The notes below the pieces were generated by a model. That model made no database searches and was not told the origin of the DNA. It saw only the letters and a program-made list of their open reading frames with translations. From Hyphomicrobiales bacterium (GTDB taxonomy: Bacteria > Pseudomonadota > Alphaproteobacteria > Rhizobiales > Rhizobiaceae), in NCBI GenBank assembly GCA_900472605.1, contig UCJD01000022.1, forward strand, positions 1-64,000: a DNA stretch of 64,000 nucleotides. Reading direction: 5' to 3'. Every line of letters begins with the position of its first letter. Positions within the stretch are counted from its first letter, which is position 1. Shown here in pieces: positions 34,489 to 44,209 of the stretch. The position numbers and the translations under genes are program-made.

Positions 34489-34812
34489 TCAGTAGCGATA
34501 GCCGTAGCCATCCCGTGCCCATGGCGGCGGGCGATGGCCGCGGTCGTCACGCCAGCCATAGCGCGGCGGCGGGCGGTGACCCCAGCCATAGTCGCGATGG
34601 TAGCGGCGTTCGTAGCGCGGTGGCGGCGGGCGGCGCCAGTTCGGCCGGCAATCGCCCCAGGGGGTGACGTGGAAGCCGCGGCCGCAGGCGTAGTCGACCT
34701 TGACGACGTTGTTCGTTACGCCGCTCTGTACGGCACCCATCGGCATGGCTTCGGCAACCGTGGCGCCAAGCCCGGTCAGTGCGATCGCGATCGCGATAAT
34801 TGTCTTGCGCAT
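34489..34812 (-). CDS. Exported small protein of GCG_CRPN type
   Basis: The 107-residue protein has a signal peptide of about 22 residues (MRKTIIAIAIALTGLGATVAEA). It then has the CGRGFHVTPWGDCRPNW signature typical of GCG_CRPN prefix proteins, and a tail rich in R, P, Y, G and H (R-P-P-P-R-Y units). These are small periplasmic proteins of unknown function; the aromatic/arginine tail may bind the cell wall or metals. Its own terminator follows. Confidence 0.78.
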   Translation of the reverse strand: MRKTIIAIAIALTGLGATVAEAMPMGAVQSGVTNNVVKVDYACGRGFHVTPWGDCRPNWRRPPPPRYERRYHRDYGWGHRPPPRYGWRDDRGHRPPPWARDGYGYRY

Positions 34813-35141
34813 CTCTGCACCTCATTCCTTATGCAAGTCCCTTGCACGTGGATTAGAGGGCCATCAGGGTGAATGGAAGCTGAACCAACCAAGGCATTAT
34901 TGCGGCAGCGCGGGAGCGCCGGCACAGACCGAAAAAACGCTGCGTTCAAAAGCTTTTGCCTTTGGCTAACGAGGTCTTAACTCCCCCTTAAATCGCCGCA
35001 TTTAAAGTTCAACCGGGTAAAGATGCGACCAGCGTGATGCGGTCGTTGCAGCCATCGGGGCAGCCATCGGGCTTGAACCTGACGGATTGCGGGTTGGGGC
35101 AAACCTCGGTTTGCGATTGAAGCGAGGTTCAGCGGGCGTAG
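34813..35141. other. Divergent intergenic region before the class A PBP
   Basis: About 330 bases between the divergently read GCG_CRPN-type gene and the penicillin-binding protein. It holds the CtrA-type box at 34977 and a palindrome TTAAAT-N6-ATTTAA at 34988-35005. No reading frame or RNA gene is supported. Confidence 0.45.
34977..34991 (+). promoter_or_regulatory. CtrA-type box upstream of the class A PBP
   Basis: TTAAC-N6-TTAA is exact at 34977-34991, about 150 bases before the start codon. It is directly followed by an overlapping palindrome TTAAATCGCCGCATTTAA. CtrA control would tie cell-wall synthesis to the cell cycle; this is inference. Confidence 0.45.
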
Positions 35142-37667
35142 ATGGCAGGCAGGGGCAGATCAGGCGATAGAATCGAACCATCCTTCAGCGGCCGCGAGCG
35201 CCGCGACGATGGCGATGATTTCGCGCTCGGCGCCGATGACCGGGTCGCCGGCGGCGGACGCCCCGTCAAGCGCACGGCGCAGAAGTCTTCCCCGCGTCGC
35301 GAACCGCCCGCAAGGCGCGAGCCCGATTCCGCCCGCTATGAAGATGATTACGACGACGAACCGCGCTATAGCGCGCCGCCGCGCCGCCGCAATGGTGGTG
35401 GTGGTAACGATGGCAGGGGCGGCAAGCGTCGGCGGCCGGAGCGCGAAGGCCTCGGCTTCTTCGGCCTCATCCGCCGCATGGTCTACTGGTGCATCGTGCT
35501 CGGTATCTGGGCCGGCATCGGCGTAACCGGTCTGGTCGTCTATTACGGCTCGCGCATGCCGAGCGCCAGCACCTGGGAAATTCCCGCCCGTCCGCCCAAC
35601 GTCAAGATCACCTCGGTTGACGGCAGCGTGATTGCCAATCGCGGCGCGACAGGCGGCGAAGCCTTGGCGCTGGAAGACATGTCGCCCTACCTGCCCGAGG
35701 CGATCGTCGCCATCGAGGATAGGCGCTTCTATTCGCATTTCGGTGTCGATCCGCTTGGCCTTGCCCGCGCCTTCGTCACCAACCTGACGTCGGGCCACAT
35801 GGTGCAGGGCGGCTCGACGCTGACGCAGCAGCTCGCCAAGAACCTCTTCCTGTCGCCCGACCGCACGCTGGAGCGCAAGGTTCAGGAAGTGCTGCTCTCC
35901 TTCTGGCTTGAGCAGAGATACACCAAGGACCAGATCCTTGCGATGTATCTCAACCGCGTCTTCTTCGGCTCCAACGCCTATGGCGTGGAAGCCGCCTCGC
36001 GGCGCTATTTCAACAAGTCGGCGCGCGATGTGAACCTCGGCGAGGCCGCACTGCTGGCCGGTCTTGTCAAGGCGCCGTCGCGCCTGTCGCCGGCGCGCGA
36101 TCCGCAGGCCGCCAACGACCGCGCCCAGGTGGTGCTGCAGGCCATGCGCGACCAGGGCATGATTTCCGACGACGAGGTCAAGACCGCAATGTCGCAGACG
36201 CCGGCCAAGGCCAAGCGCTACTGGGATGGCGCCGGCCATTACGTGGCCGACATGGTGATGGACGAACTTCCGGCGCTGATCGGCGACGTCAAGGAAGACA
36301 TCGTCGTCGATACCACCATCGACAAGACGCTGGAAAAACGCGCCGAACAATCGATCAACGACGTGCTCGGCAAGGAGGGCGCCAAGCTCGACGCTTCGCA
36401 GGCGGCATTGGTCTCGATCGACGGTACCGGCGCCATTCGTGCGCTTGTCGGCGGGCGCGATTACGCCGACAGCCAGTTCAACCGCGCGGTCAAGGCCAAG
36501 CGCCAGCCGGGCTCCTCCTTCAAGCCCTTCGTCTACGCGGCGGCACTCGAAAAGGGCCTGACGCCGTTCTCGGTATTCAACGACGCGCCCATTCGCATCG
36601 GCGACTGGACGCCGGAGAATTACGAGAAGAAGTACAATGGCGAGGTGACGCTCGCGACAGCCCTTGCGAAATCGCTGAACACCGTCGCTGCCCAGCTGGT
36701 CATGTATGACGGCCCCGATCAGGTCATCAAGCTCGCCCATCGCCTTGGCATCGAGAGCGAGCTGCAGTCCAACGCCTCGATCGCGCTCGGCACCTCGGAA
36801 GTGTCGCTCACCGAGCTGACCGGCGCCTACGCCGCCTTCATGAACGGCGGCTACAAGGCAACGCCGCATGTCATCCGTCGCGTGACGACGGCCGATGGCA
36901 GCAAGGTTCTCTACGAAAATACCTATGACAACCCGCCGCGCGTTCTCTCCGAGGCGGTTGCCGCCAACATGAACGCGATGATGATCGGTGTCGTCGAGCA
37001 GGGAACGGGCAAGGCCGCGAAGATCCCGGGCTGGCAGGTCGCCGGCAAGAGCGGAACGACGCAGAACTCGCGCGACGCACTCTTCGTCGGCTTCACCAGC
37101 AACCTGACGACGGGTGTCTGGTTCGGCAACGACGACGGCAAGCCGATGAAGAAGGTCACCGGCGGCGGCCTTCCGGCCAAGGCCTGGCAGGAATTCATGG
37201 TCGCTGCCCACAAGGGCCTGTCTCCGGCGCCGCTCTTTGGCAACGGCCAGTTCGTCAATCCGGCAGCACCTGTCGACAACGGCCAGCCTATGGCGTCCAA
37301 CGATCCGAACATGCAGCCAAACATGCAGGACGGCATGCCTAACGACATGAATGGCAACATGACCGGATCGACCGGTGGCATGCAGCCGCCCGTCGAGGAG
37401 CAGGGCACCATCGGCAGCATCATTTCGGGCGTCTTCGGCGGTGGCGGCAACGACCAGCGCAGCCAGTATCCGCAGGCGCCGGTGCGCCGCGGTGGCCAGC
37501 AGCAGCCTCCGGTTTACGGCGGCCCCGTACCACCTGCCGATGTCGCTCAGGACGGTGGTTACGGCTATGGAAATGCGCTGCCGCCTGGTGATGTTGGCGA
37601 TGGCCCGCAGCACCAGCCGTACCAGCCGCGCCGCACCACGCTTCTCGACCTGATCATGGGCCAATAA
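35142..37667 (+). CDS. Class A penicillin-binding protein (PBP1a type)
   Basis: The 841-residue protein has a basic cytoplasmic tail of about 110 residues and one membrane anchor at about 113-135. A GT51 glycosyltransferase domain (E192-D193-R-R-F-Y) follows, then a transpeptidase domain with S458-S-F-K, S511-L-N and K636-S-G-T-T. It polymerises and cross-links peptidoglycan in the periplasm. The last 120 residues are Q/P/G/N-rich and probably disordered. The long charged N-terminal tail is a feature often seen in rhizobial PBPs. Confidence 0.93.
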   Translation: MAGRGRSGDRIEPSFSGRERRDDGDDFALGADDRVAGGGRPVKRTAQKSSPRREPPARREPDSARYEDDYDDEPRYSAPPRRRNGGGGNDGRGGKRRRPEREGLGFFGLIRRMVYWCIVLGIWAGIGVTGLVVYYGSRMPSASTWEIPARPPNVKITSVDGSVIANRGATGGEALALEDMSPYLPEAIVAIEDRRFYSHFGVDPLGLARAFVTNLTSGHMVQGGSTLTQQLAKNLFLSPDRTLERKVQEVLLSFWLEQRYTKDQILAMYLNRVFFGSNAYGVEAASRRYFNKSARDVNLGEAALLAGLVKAPSRLSPARDPQAANDRAQVVLQAMRDQGMISDDEVKTAMSQTPAKAKRYWDGAGHYVADMVMDELPALIGDVKEDIVVDTTIDKTLEKRAEQSINDVLGKEGAKLDASQAALVSIDGTGAIRALVGGRDYADSQFNRAVKAKRQPGSSFKPFVYAAALEKGLTPFSVFNDAPIRIGDWTPENYEKKYNGEVTLATALAKSLNTVAAQLVMYDGPDQVIKLAHRLGIESELQSNASIALGTSEVSLTELTGAYAAFMNGGYKATPHVIRRVTTADGSKVLYENTYDNPPRVLSEAVAANMNAMMIGVVEQGTGKAAKIPGWQVAGKSGTTQNSRDALFVGFTSNLTTGVWFGNDDGKPMKKVTGGGLPAKAWQEFMVAAHKGLSPAPLFGNGQFVNPAAPVDNGQPMASNDPNMQPNMQDGMPNDMNGNMTGSTGGMQPPVEEQGTIGSIISGVFGGGGNDQRSQYPQAPVRRGGQQQPPVYGGPVPPADVAQDGGYGYGNALPPGDVGDGPQHQPYQPRRTTLLDLIMGQ

Positions 37668-37761
37668 ACGCTTTGCCGCGCAACAAAAAACGTGCCCTCG
37701 GGCGCGCGGCGAAAATTAATTGCTGTTGGCTTCTTTTGCTGGTTTTCAGGACATTTCCCGC

Positions 37762-37790
37762 CTTGCAGTCCCGAAAACCCGTCCTTATAT
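37762..37790 (+). promoter_or_regulatory. Heat-shock-type promoter of dnaK
   Basis: CTTGCA (37762-37767) and CTTATAT (37784-37790) with a 16-base spacer resemble the alphaproteobacterial RpoH consensus (CTTGAA, CYTATNT). It lies 114 bases before the dnaK ATG, as expected for this chaperone operon. RpoH use is inferred. Confidence 0.6.
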
Positions 37791-37903
37791 ACGCCCCATC
37801 GCCGCAATCACGATTGCGTTAAACTTAAAGACCCATCCCGTAAGGGGCTGTCATCGAAATGCCTTCCCGGGGTTCAGACAGCTTGCTTCAAGGAGTAAAT
37901 GAC

Positions 37904-39817
37904 ATGGCAAAAGTAATTGGTATCGACCTCGGAACGACAAATTCCTGCGTCGCTGTCATGGACGGCAAGGACGCAAAGGTCATCGAGAACGCCGAAGGTG
38001 CGCGCACCACGCCTTCGATCGTTGCATTTTCCGAAGATGGCGAACGCCTCGTCGGTCAGCCGGCCAAGCGCCAGGCAGTCACCAACCCCACGGACACGCT
38101 GTTCGCAGTAAAGCGCCTCATCGGCCGCCGCTACGACGATCCGACGGTTGAAAAGGACAAGGGCCTCGTTCCCTTCGAGATCACCAAGGGTGACAACGGC
38201 GACGCATGGGTCAAGGCCCGCGGCACCGGCTATTCCCCTGCCCAGATCTCCGCGATGATCCTTCAGAAGATGAAGGAAACCGCTGAATCCTACCTCGGTG
38301 AAAAGGTCGAAAAGGCCGTCATCACCGTTCCGGCCTACTTCAACGACGCCCAGCGCCAGGCAACCAAGGATGCCGGCCGTATCGCTGGCCTCGAAGTTCT
38401 CCGCATCATCAACGAGCCGACGGCGGCAGCCCTTGCCTACGGCCTCGACAAGAAGGACGGCAAGACCATCGCCGTTTACGACTTGGGTGGCGGTACCTTC
38501 GATATCTCGATCCTCGAGATCGGCGACGGCGTTTTCGAAGTGAAGTCCACCAACGGCGATACCTTCCTCGGCGGTGAAGACTTCGACATGCGTCTCGTCG
38601 AATACCTCGTTGCCGAGTTCAAGAAGGACAACGGCATCGATCTGAAGGGCGACAAGCTGGCTCTGCAGCGCCTCAAGGAAGCTGCCGAAAAGGCTAAGAT
38701 CGAACTCTCGTCCTCGCAGCAGACCGAAATCAACCTGCCGTTCATCACGGCCGATGCAACCGGTCCGAAGCACCTGACGCTGAAGCTGACCCGCGCCAAG
38801 CTCGAAAGCCTGGTCGACGATCTTGTCCAGCGCACTATCGCGCCGTGCAAGGCAGCCCTGAAGGATGCCGGTGTAACGCCAGCCGAGATCGACGAAGTCG
38901 TTCTGGTCGGCGGCATGAGCCGCATGCCGAAGGTGCAGGAAGTCGTCAAGCAGCTGTTCGGCAAGGAGCCGCACAAGGGCGTCAACCCGGATGAAGTCGT
39001 CGCTCTCGGCGCCGCCATCCAGGCCGGCGTTCTGCAGGGCGACGTCAAGGACGTTCTGCTCCTCGACGTGACCCCGCTGTCTCTCGGCATCGAAACGCTG
39101 GGCGGCGTCTTCACCCGTCTGATCGAGCGTAACACCACGATCCCGACGAAGAAGAGCCAGACCTTCTCGACCGCTGACGACAACCAGTCCGCCGTCACCA
39201 TCCGCGTTTCGCAGGGCGAGCGCGAAATGGCCCAGGACAACAAGCTGCTCGGCCAGTTCGACCTCGTCGGCCTGCCGCCGGCACCGCGTGGCGTTCCGCA
39301 GATCGAAGTCACCTTCGATATCGACGCCAACGGCATCGTGCAGGTTTCGGCCAAGGACAAGGGCACCGGCAAGGAACAGCAGATCCGCATCCAGGCCTCT
39401 GGTGGTCTCTCCGACGCCGACATCGAAAAGATGGTCAAGGACGCTGAAGCCAATGCCGAAGCCGACAAGAAGCGTCGCGAAGGTGTCGAAGCCAAGAACC
39501 AGGCCGAAAGCCTGATCCACTCCAGCGAGAAGTCGCTGAAGGATTATGGCGACAAGGTCACCGAAGCGGACCGCACCGCGATCTCCGACGCGATCGCCGC
39601 TCTGAAGACCTCCGTCGAGGCTTCCGAACCGGACGCCGAGGACATCAAGGCGAAGACCCAGACCCTCATGGAAGTCTCCATGAAGCTCGGTCAGGCGATC
39701 TACGAAGCGCAGCAGGCTGAAGGTGGTGCGGCCGACGCTTCCGCCGAAGCCGGCGATGACAATGTCGTCGATGCCGACTACGAAGAAGTCAAGGACGACG
39801 CCAAGAAGTCCGCATAA
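37904..39817 (+). CDS. dnaK: DnaK, Hsp70 chaperone
   Basis: The 637-residue chaperone starts at ATG 37904 (AAGGAG upstream) with [16 protein letters not shown]. The ATPase domain shows phosphate-binding [21 protein letters not shown] and GGMSRMP. The linker [16 protein letters not shown] and the substrate-binding domain follow, with a charged acidic C-terminus ending D-D-A-K-K-S-A. It folds nascent and stress-damaged proteins with DnaJ and GrpE. An in-frame ATG at 37859 is outside the ribosome site. Confidence 0.97.
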   Translation: MAKVIGIDLGTTNSCVAVMDGKDAKVIENAEGARTTPSIVAFSEDGERLVGQPAKRQAVTNPTDTLFAVKRLIGRRYDDPTVEKDKGLVPFEITKGDNGDAWVKARGTGYSPAQISAMILQKMKETAESYLGEKVEKAVITVPAYFNDAQRQATKDAGRIAGLEVLRIINEPTAAALAYGLDKKDGKTIAVYDLGGGTFDISILEIGDGVFEVKSTNGDTFLGGEDFDMRLVEYLVAEFKKDNGIDLKGDKLALQRLKEAAEKAKIELSSSQQTEINLPFITADATGPKHLTLKLTRAKLESLVDDLVQRTIAPCKAALKDAGVTPAEIDEVVLVGGMSRMPKVQEVVKQLFGKEPHKGVNPDEVVALGAAIQAGVLQGDVKDVLLLDVTPLSLGIETLGGVFTRLIERNTTIPTKKSQTFSTADDNQSAVTIRVSQGEREMAQDNKLLGQFDLVGLPPAPRGVPQIEVTFDIDANGIVQVSAKDKGTGKEQQIRIQASGGLSDADIEKMVKDAEANAEADKKRREGVEAKNQAESLIHSSEKSLKDYGDKVTEADRTAISDAIAALKTSVEASEPDAEDIKAKTQTLMEVSMKLGQAIYEAQQAEGGAADASAEAGDDNVVDADYEEVKDDAKKSA

Positions 39818-39849
39818 GCTGGACTGAACGGTCACGTTTGAAACTGACA

Positions 39850-39877
39850 TTCCGGCTGCTCACCATGGCAGCCGGAA
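39850..39877 (+). other. Hairpin between dnaK and dnaJ
   Basis: TTCCGGCTGC pairs perfectly with GCAGCCGGAA at 39868-39877 around an eight-base loop. There is no T-tract, so partial termination or mRNA processing may set the DnaK to DnaJ ratio. Confidence 0.5.
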
Positions 39878-39902
39878 ATCCATTTCCGGGGTCTGATCCT
39901 TA

Positions 39903-41030
39903 ATGGCAAAAGCCGATTTTTACGAAACGCTGGGTGTCGCCAAGACGGCTGACGAAAAAGAGCTGAAGAGCGCTTTCCGCAAGCTGGCGATGAAATACCA
40001 TCCGGACAAGAATCCCGATGATCACACCGCCGAGCAGAAGTTCAAGGAAATCAACGAAGCCTATGAGACGCTGAAGGACCCGCAGAAGCGCGCGGCCTAT
40101 GACCGCTACGGTCACGCGGCGTTCGAGCATGGCGGCATGGGCGGCGGTGGCGGCGGTTTTGCCGGCGGCGGCTTCTCCGATATCTTCGAGGATATTTTCG
40201 GCGAGATGATGGGTGGCGGCCGCTCGCGGCAGCGCTCGTCGGGTGGTCGCGAACGCGGCGCCGATCTCCGCTACAACATGGAAATCTCGCTGGAGGAATC
40301 TTTCTCCGGCAAGACGGCGCAGATCAGGGTGCCCACTTCGATCACCTGCGACGTCTGTTCCGGCTCCGGTGCCAAGCCCGGTACCCAGCCGAAGACCTGC
40401 GGTACCTGCCAGGGCTCCGGCCGCGTGCGCGCGGCGCAGGGCTTCTTCTCCGTCGAACGTACCTGCCCGACCTGCCACGGCCGCGGCCAGATCATTCCCG
40501 ATCCCTGCACCAAGTGCCACGGCCAGGGCCGCGTGACGGAAGAGCGTTCGCTCTCGGTCAACATCCCCTCGGGCATCGAGGACGGCACCCGCATCCGCCT
40601 GCAGGGCGAAGGCGAGGCCGGCATGCGCGGCGGCCCGGCGGGCGATCTCTATATCTTCCTGTCGGTCAAGCCGCACGAGTTCTACCAGCGCGATGGAGCC
40701 GATCTCTACTGCGCCATCCCGATCTCCATGACGACGGCGGCCCTTGGCGGCACCTTTGATGTGGCGACGCTCGATGGCACCAAGTCGCGCGTCACGGTTC
40801 CCGAGGGCACCCAGGCCGGCAAGCAGTTCCGCCTGAAGGGCAAGGGCATGCCGGTGCTGCGCTCCAGCCAGACCGGCGATCTCTACATCCAGATCCAGAT
40901 CGAGACGCCGCAGAAGCTCTCCAAGCGCCAGCGCGAGCTGCTGCAGGAGTTCGAGGAACTGTCGTCGAAGGAAAACAATCCGGAATCGACGGGCTTCTTC
41001 GCCCGCATGAAGGAATTCTTCGAGAGCTGA
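39903..41030 (+). CDS. dnaJ: DnaJ, Hsp40 co-chaperone
   Basis: The 375-residue protein has the J domain with HPDKN near residue 34 and the glycine/phenylalanine-rich linker (about 78-110). The four C-x-x-C-x-G-x-G zinc repeats follow ([32 protein letters not shown]; about 145-210), then the C-terminal substrate domains. It delivers substrates to DnaK and stimulates its ATPase. It is 85 bases downstream of dnaK in the same direction. Confidence 0.97.
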   Translation: MAKADFYETLGVAKTADEKELKSAFRKLAMKYHPDKNPDDHTAEQKFKEINEAYETLKDPQKRAAYDRYGHAAFEHGGMGGGGGGFAGGGFSDIFEDIFGEMMGGGRSRQRSSGGRERGADLRYNMEISLEESFSGKTAQIRVPTSITCDVCSGSGAKPGTQPKTCGTCQGSGRVRAAQGFFSVERTCPTCHGRGQIIPDPCTKCHGQGRVTEERSLSVNIPSGIEDGTRIRLQGEGEAGMRGGPAGDLYIFLSVKPHEFYQRDGADLYCAIPISMTTAALGGTFDVATLDGTKSRVTVPEGTQAGKQFRLKGKGMPVLRSSQTGDLYIQIQIETPQKLSKRQRELLQEFEELSSKENNPESTGFFARMKEFFES

Positions 41031-41057
41031 TCGAAGACTTTCAGTAAAAATTCAGGG

Positions 41058-41090
41058 GCCCGGTTGCTTGCAGCCGGGCTTTTCTATTTT
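41058..41090 (+). terminator. Terminator of the dnaK-dnaJ operon
   Basis: GCCCGG at 41058-41063 pairs with CCGGGC at 41074-41079, followed by TTTTCTATTTT. It lies 28 bases after the dnaJ stop. Confidence 0.75.
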
Positions 41091-41238
41091 GCATAGGGAT
41101 AAACATATCTTTTGTGGCAGAAGAGACTCGACAATTCTATTGCTAGTCACTTTATTAGATATGTTGCATTATTTCTGTATTGGGCCTCGAAAAGGTTCTA
41201 GACTTGCATTCCGTTTGGTAGCCTGTGCCGAGGTTGAT

Positions 41239-43134
41239 TTGGAACGCCGTCTCGCAGCTATTCTCGCAGTGGATATTGTTGGCTACAGCCGAATGATGGG
41301 TGCCGATGAGCGGGGGACCTTGGATGCGGTAAAGCTCTGCCGCGGCGAGGTCGTCGATCCCAGGATCGCCAACGCCCGCGGCCGTGTGGTCAAGCACACC
41401 GGCGACGGCATGCTCGTGGAGTTCTCCAGCATCGTCAACGCCGTCTCCTGCGCCAACGACGTGCAGCAGGCGATGGCGGCGCGCAACACCGCGCTGCCGG
41501 AAGAGCGCCGCATCGAGTTCCGCATGGGCGTCCATCTCGGCGACGTCATCGTCGAGGATAACGACATCTTCGGCGACGGCGTCAATGTCGCGGCCCGGCT
41601 GCAGGCGATCTGCGCGGCCGGCGGCGTGGCGGTCTCGGCATCCGCCCGCGATCATGTCGGCAGCCGGCTCGATCTGTCGTTCCAGGATCTCGGCCTGTTC
41701 ACGCTGAAGAACATCGAGCAGCCGGTGCAGGTCTACGCGATCTCGGCCAAGCGCGCTCTTCCGCTCAAGGTGAATGCGGCGGCACTTGCGGCTGCCAAAG
41801 AGAAGCAGAAGCCGCTGGTCGCGGTGCTGCCCTTCTCCAACATGAGCGGCGATCCCGAGCAGGAATATTTCTCCGACGGCATCACCGAGGACATCATCAC
41901 GGATCTCTCCAAGATCTCCAATCTCTACGTCGTCGCCCGCAACACCGCCTTCACCTACAAGGGCAAATCCGTGCAGGTGAAGCAGGCTGCCGCGGAGCTT
42001 GGTGTCCACTTCGTGCTGCAGGGCAGCGTGCGCAAGGCCGGCCAGCGGGTGCGCATCACCGGCCAGCTGATCGACGCGCGCAACGGCACGCATCTGTGGG
42101 CCGACCGCTTCGACCGCGACCTGACCGATATCTTCGCCGTGCAGGACGAAATCACCCACGCGATCGTCGACCAATTGAAGATCAAGCTGCTGCCGGAAGA
42201 GCAGGAGGCGATCGCGTCCGCGCCGACCACCAATGTCGAGGCCTACACCTATTATCTGCGCGGCCGGCAGTTCTCGCACTCCTGGACCCGGCATTATCTC
42301 CTGATGGCGCGCCGCATGTTCGCGACCGCAGTGGCGCTCGATCCGAATTACGCCCAGGCCTATGCCGGCATCGCCGATTGCGAATCGACGCTGCGCGACT
42401 GGCACGCCGGCGAGTACACGCTGAAGGGCATTCTGGAACTGACCGCCAAGGCGCTGGCGCTCGACCCCAATCTCGCCGAGGCACACGCTTCGCGCGGTCT
42501 GGCGCTGCATCAGGATGGCCGCGACGGTGAGGCGCTGGTGGAGTTCGAAAAGGCGCTGGCGCTCGAGCCCGATCTCTACGAGGCGAATTTCCACTACGGC
42601 CGCTTCCTGTTCATGCAGGGAAAGTTCGAAGGCGCCGTCACCTTCTTTACCCGCGCCAGCGAAATCCGGCCGGACGATTACCTCTCGCCGATCCATCTCA
42701 CGAGCGCCTGCCGCTCGCTGGGGCTGTCGCGCGAGCACGAGCATTGGGCCAAGGTCGGGCTGGAGCGCGCCGAGCGGGCACTGGAACTGCACCCCGAAAA
42801 CGCCGGGCCCGCACACCGCGGCGCGCTGGCGCTCGCCCATATGGGCCGCTTCGACGAGGCGCGTGAATGGGTCAAGCGCGCCCAGCTGATCGATCCCGAT
42901 GATATCGTCGCGCAATACAACGTTGCCTGCGTCCACGCCCTGATCGGCGAATGCGACAAGGCGCTCGACATACTCGAAGCGCTGCTGCCGCAATCATCCT
43001 GCTACCAGATCCTCTGGTTCAGCAATGATTCCGACCTTGATGCCGTGCGCGGTCACCCGCGGTTTCAGGCAATGCTCGACGCCATCGCCGCCTGCACCTT
43101 CCATCAGGACGGGTTCCGGGTCGCCTCGGAATGA
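41239..43134 (+). CDS. Class III adenylate cyclase with TPR repeats
   Basis: The best start is TTG 41239 (GAGG at 41230-41233), giving 631 residues that begin (M)ERRLAAILAVDIVGYSR. The cyclase domain (about 1-180) shows metal-binding DIVGYSR, DGMLVEF and GDVIVEDNDIFGDGVNVAARL. A TolB-like segment (VAVLPFSNMSGDPEQEYFSD) and TPR repeats (FEKALALEPDLYEA and similar, about 400-600) follow. It should make cAMP under control of protein partners. In-frame ATGs at 41068 and 41161 lie in an AT-rich leader and would add unlikely hydrophobic sequence. Confidence 0.88.
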   Translation: MERRLAAILAVDIVGYSRMMGADERGTLDAVKLCRGEVVDPRIANARGRVVKHTGDGMLVEFSSIVNAVSCANDVQQAMAARNTALPEERRIEFRMGVHLGDVIVEDNDIFGDGVNVAARLQAICAAGGVAVSASARDHVGSRLDLSFQDLGLFTLKNIEQPVQVYAISAKRALPLKVNAAALAAAKEKQKPLVAVLPFSNMSGDPEQEYFSDGITEDIITDLSKISNLYVVARNTAFTYKGKSVQVKQAAAELGVHFVLQGSVRKAGQRVRITGQLIDARNGTHLWADRFDRDLTDIFAVQDEITHAIVDQLKIKLLPEEQEAIASAPTTNVEAYTYYLRGRQFSHSWTRHYLLMARRMFATAVALDPNYAQAYAGIADCESTLRDWHAGEYTLKGILELTAKALALDPNLAEAHASRGLALHQDGRDGEALVEFEKALALEPDLYEANFHYGRFLFMQGKFEGAVTFFTRASEIRPDDYLSPIHLTSACRSLGLSREHEHWAKVGLERAERALELHPENAGPAHRGALALAHMGRFDEAREWVKRAQLIDPDDIVAQYNVACVHALIGECDKALDILEALLPQSSCYQILWFSNDSDLDAVRGHPRFQAMLDAIAACTFHQDGFRVASE

Positions 43135-43194
43135 CGTGCAAGTAGAGTGCATCCGCGTGGGCGCTTCATTTCGGGACAGGGTGTGGCATCCGAA

Positions 43195-43246
43195 ATATTC
43201 GCGTTAACGCAAGCAATGGAAGCCGCTTTGCAGCGGTCGCGAATAT
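43195..43246. repeat. Nested inverted repeat upstream of a small gene
   Basis: ATATTCGCG at 43195-43203 pairs with CGCGAATAT at 43238-43246, enclosing an inner stem CCGCT (43223-43227) with AGCGG (43232-43236) and a palindrome GCGTTAACGC. It lies about 50 bases before the next start codon and could be a regulatory hairpin or operator. Confidence 0.45.
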
Positions 43247-43293
43247 ATTCAATATGCTCGAAGGGGAATACACACACACCGAGAGCAACTTCC

Positions 43294-43497
43294 ATGACGG
43301 TCGCCGCTTTGTCCTTTCAGTCTGATGATGTCGATGTACTCGCGGGCGCGTTGTACACCTGGTGCGCGGAGCGGAATATCAAGCTCCTGAGCCAGCAGGG
43401 CCTGTCGATCGCCAGCGTTGCGATTGATCTCTATCACGCCGGTCATCAGACGCAGGATCAGCTGCTGGTCGCTCTGCACGATTGCGATTTTCACTAA
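43294..43497 (+). CDS. Small protein of unknown function
   Basis: The 67-residue product (start MTVAALSFQSDDVDV) has a compact mixed sequence with a W-C-A-E-R-N-I segment and an acidic/histidine-rich end. It has the length and composition of small conserved rhizobial proteins of unknown role. No motif recognised; it is preceded by a nested inverted repeat. Confidence 0.5.
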   Translation: MTVAALSFQSDDVDVLAGALYTWCAERNIKLLSQQGLSIASVAIDLYHAGHQTQDQLLVALHDCDFH

Positions 43498-43527
43498 CCG
43501 CTCGCGCGGTCACGTCGCGCCGAAATC

Positions 43528-43878
43528 TCAGGCGTAGACGTCTTCACCCGACATCAGCGTCACGATGGTCTTGACGGCTTCCTTGCCGGCGGTCGAGCGC
43601 AGCTTGTCGTAGGTCACGGCAAGCTCGTAGGCCTCGGCGCTGAGGCCCGGCCGCGCCGTCGTATCCGCACCCTCGAACAGCGCCGAGATATCGACGCCGA
43701 GAAAAACCGCGATCTGGTGCAGCTTGCTCGCCGAGACGCGGTTGGTGCCCTTCTCGTATTTCTGGATTTGCTGAAACGTCAGCCCAAGCGCCTCTCCAAG
43801 TTCCAGCTGGGAGATGCGTCGCTTGGCGCGCAACGTCCTGACATTCTGGCCGACAATAATATCCACCGGATCTGGCAC
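43528..43878 (-). CDS. XRE-family transcriptional regulator
   Basis: The 116-residue protein has a helix-turn-helix of the Cro/C1 type: NVRTLRAKRRISQLELGEALGLTFQQIQKYEKGTN at about residues 12-46. A helical C-terminal part follows (AYELAVTYDKLRSTAGKEAV). It is likely a dimeric repressor. Close relatives in rhizobia often sit alone on the chromosome; no target is evident here. Confidence 0.9.
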   Translation of the reverse strand: MPDPVDIIVGQNVRTLRAKRRISQLELGEALGLTFQQIQKYEKGTNRVSASKLHQIAVFLGVDISALFEGADTTARPGLSAEAYELAVTYDKLRSTAGKEAVKTIVTLMSGEDVYA

Positions 43879-44209
43879 TTTGATAGTTCCCGTTCATTTC
43901 ATTAAATTTATCTGAACACTATGCAGAGGTTTTTAAATATCTCAACCCAGGATTTGCAAATTTCAACCAGCTTTTCGGCTGTTTTTTAGGCTATTTTTAT
44001 AAATAAAGAAGATGAAATATACCTGGGCGTGCATAAAATACATGAAGCTAGTTTGCGGGTGTGCTTGCGTTACTAGCCGGAGCACTTTTTCTCTCTCGCT
44101 ACACATGGTCGCTCGATAGATAAGGCGCATGATCCGCTCTCGGCCGCGCAGCGGGCTTGACCGTCGCATCTGTGATGCCTATTTTAGAATAATTCTAAAA
44201 GAGGTCAGC
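43879..44209. other. AT-rich intergenic region before mbfA
   Basis: The 330 bases between the XRE gene (minus) and the mbfA gene (plus) are distinctly AT-rich from about 43,900 to 44,040. They contain the promoter and Irr operator described separately. I see no other gene. Confidence 0.5.
44157..44200 (+). promoter_or_regulatory. mbfA promoter overlapped by an Irr (ICE) operator
   Basis: TTGACC at 44157-44162 and TATTTT at 44180-44185, spacer 17, form a good housekeeping promoter. The perfect palindrome TTTTAGAAT-A-ATTCTAAAA at 44182-44200 covers the -10 box and start site. It matches the iron-control element bound by the heme-responsive repressor Irr in rhizobia. Irr repression under low iron is expected; binding is inferred. 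Confidence 0.8.

Noticed and set aside
35160..37664. 834-codon open frame antisense to the class A PBP
   Set aside because: It is the mirror of a GC-rich gene with intact catalytic motifs on the other strand; no family motif or ribosome site is seen.
37681..37716. Possible terminator between the PBP and dnaK
   Set aside because: Only a four-base GCCC/GGGC stem on the plus strand with no T-tract; too weak to list.
37874..39850. 658-codon open frame antisense to dnaK
   Set aside because: Shadow of a strongly conserved gene, caused by its codon bias.
41155..42993. 612-codon open frame antisense to the adenylate cyclase
   Set aside because: Shadow frame without motifs; the plus strand carries a full cyclase-TPR protein.
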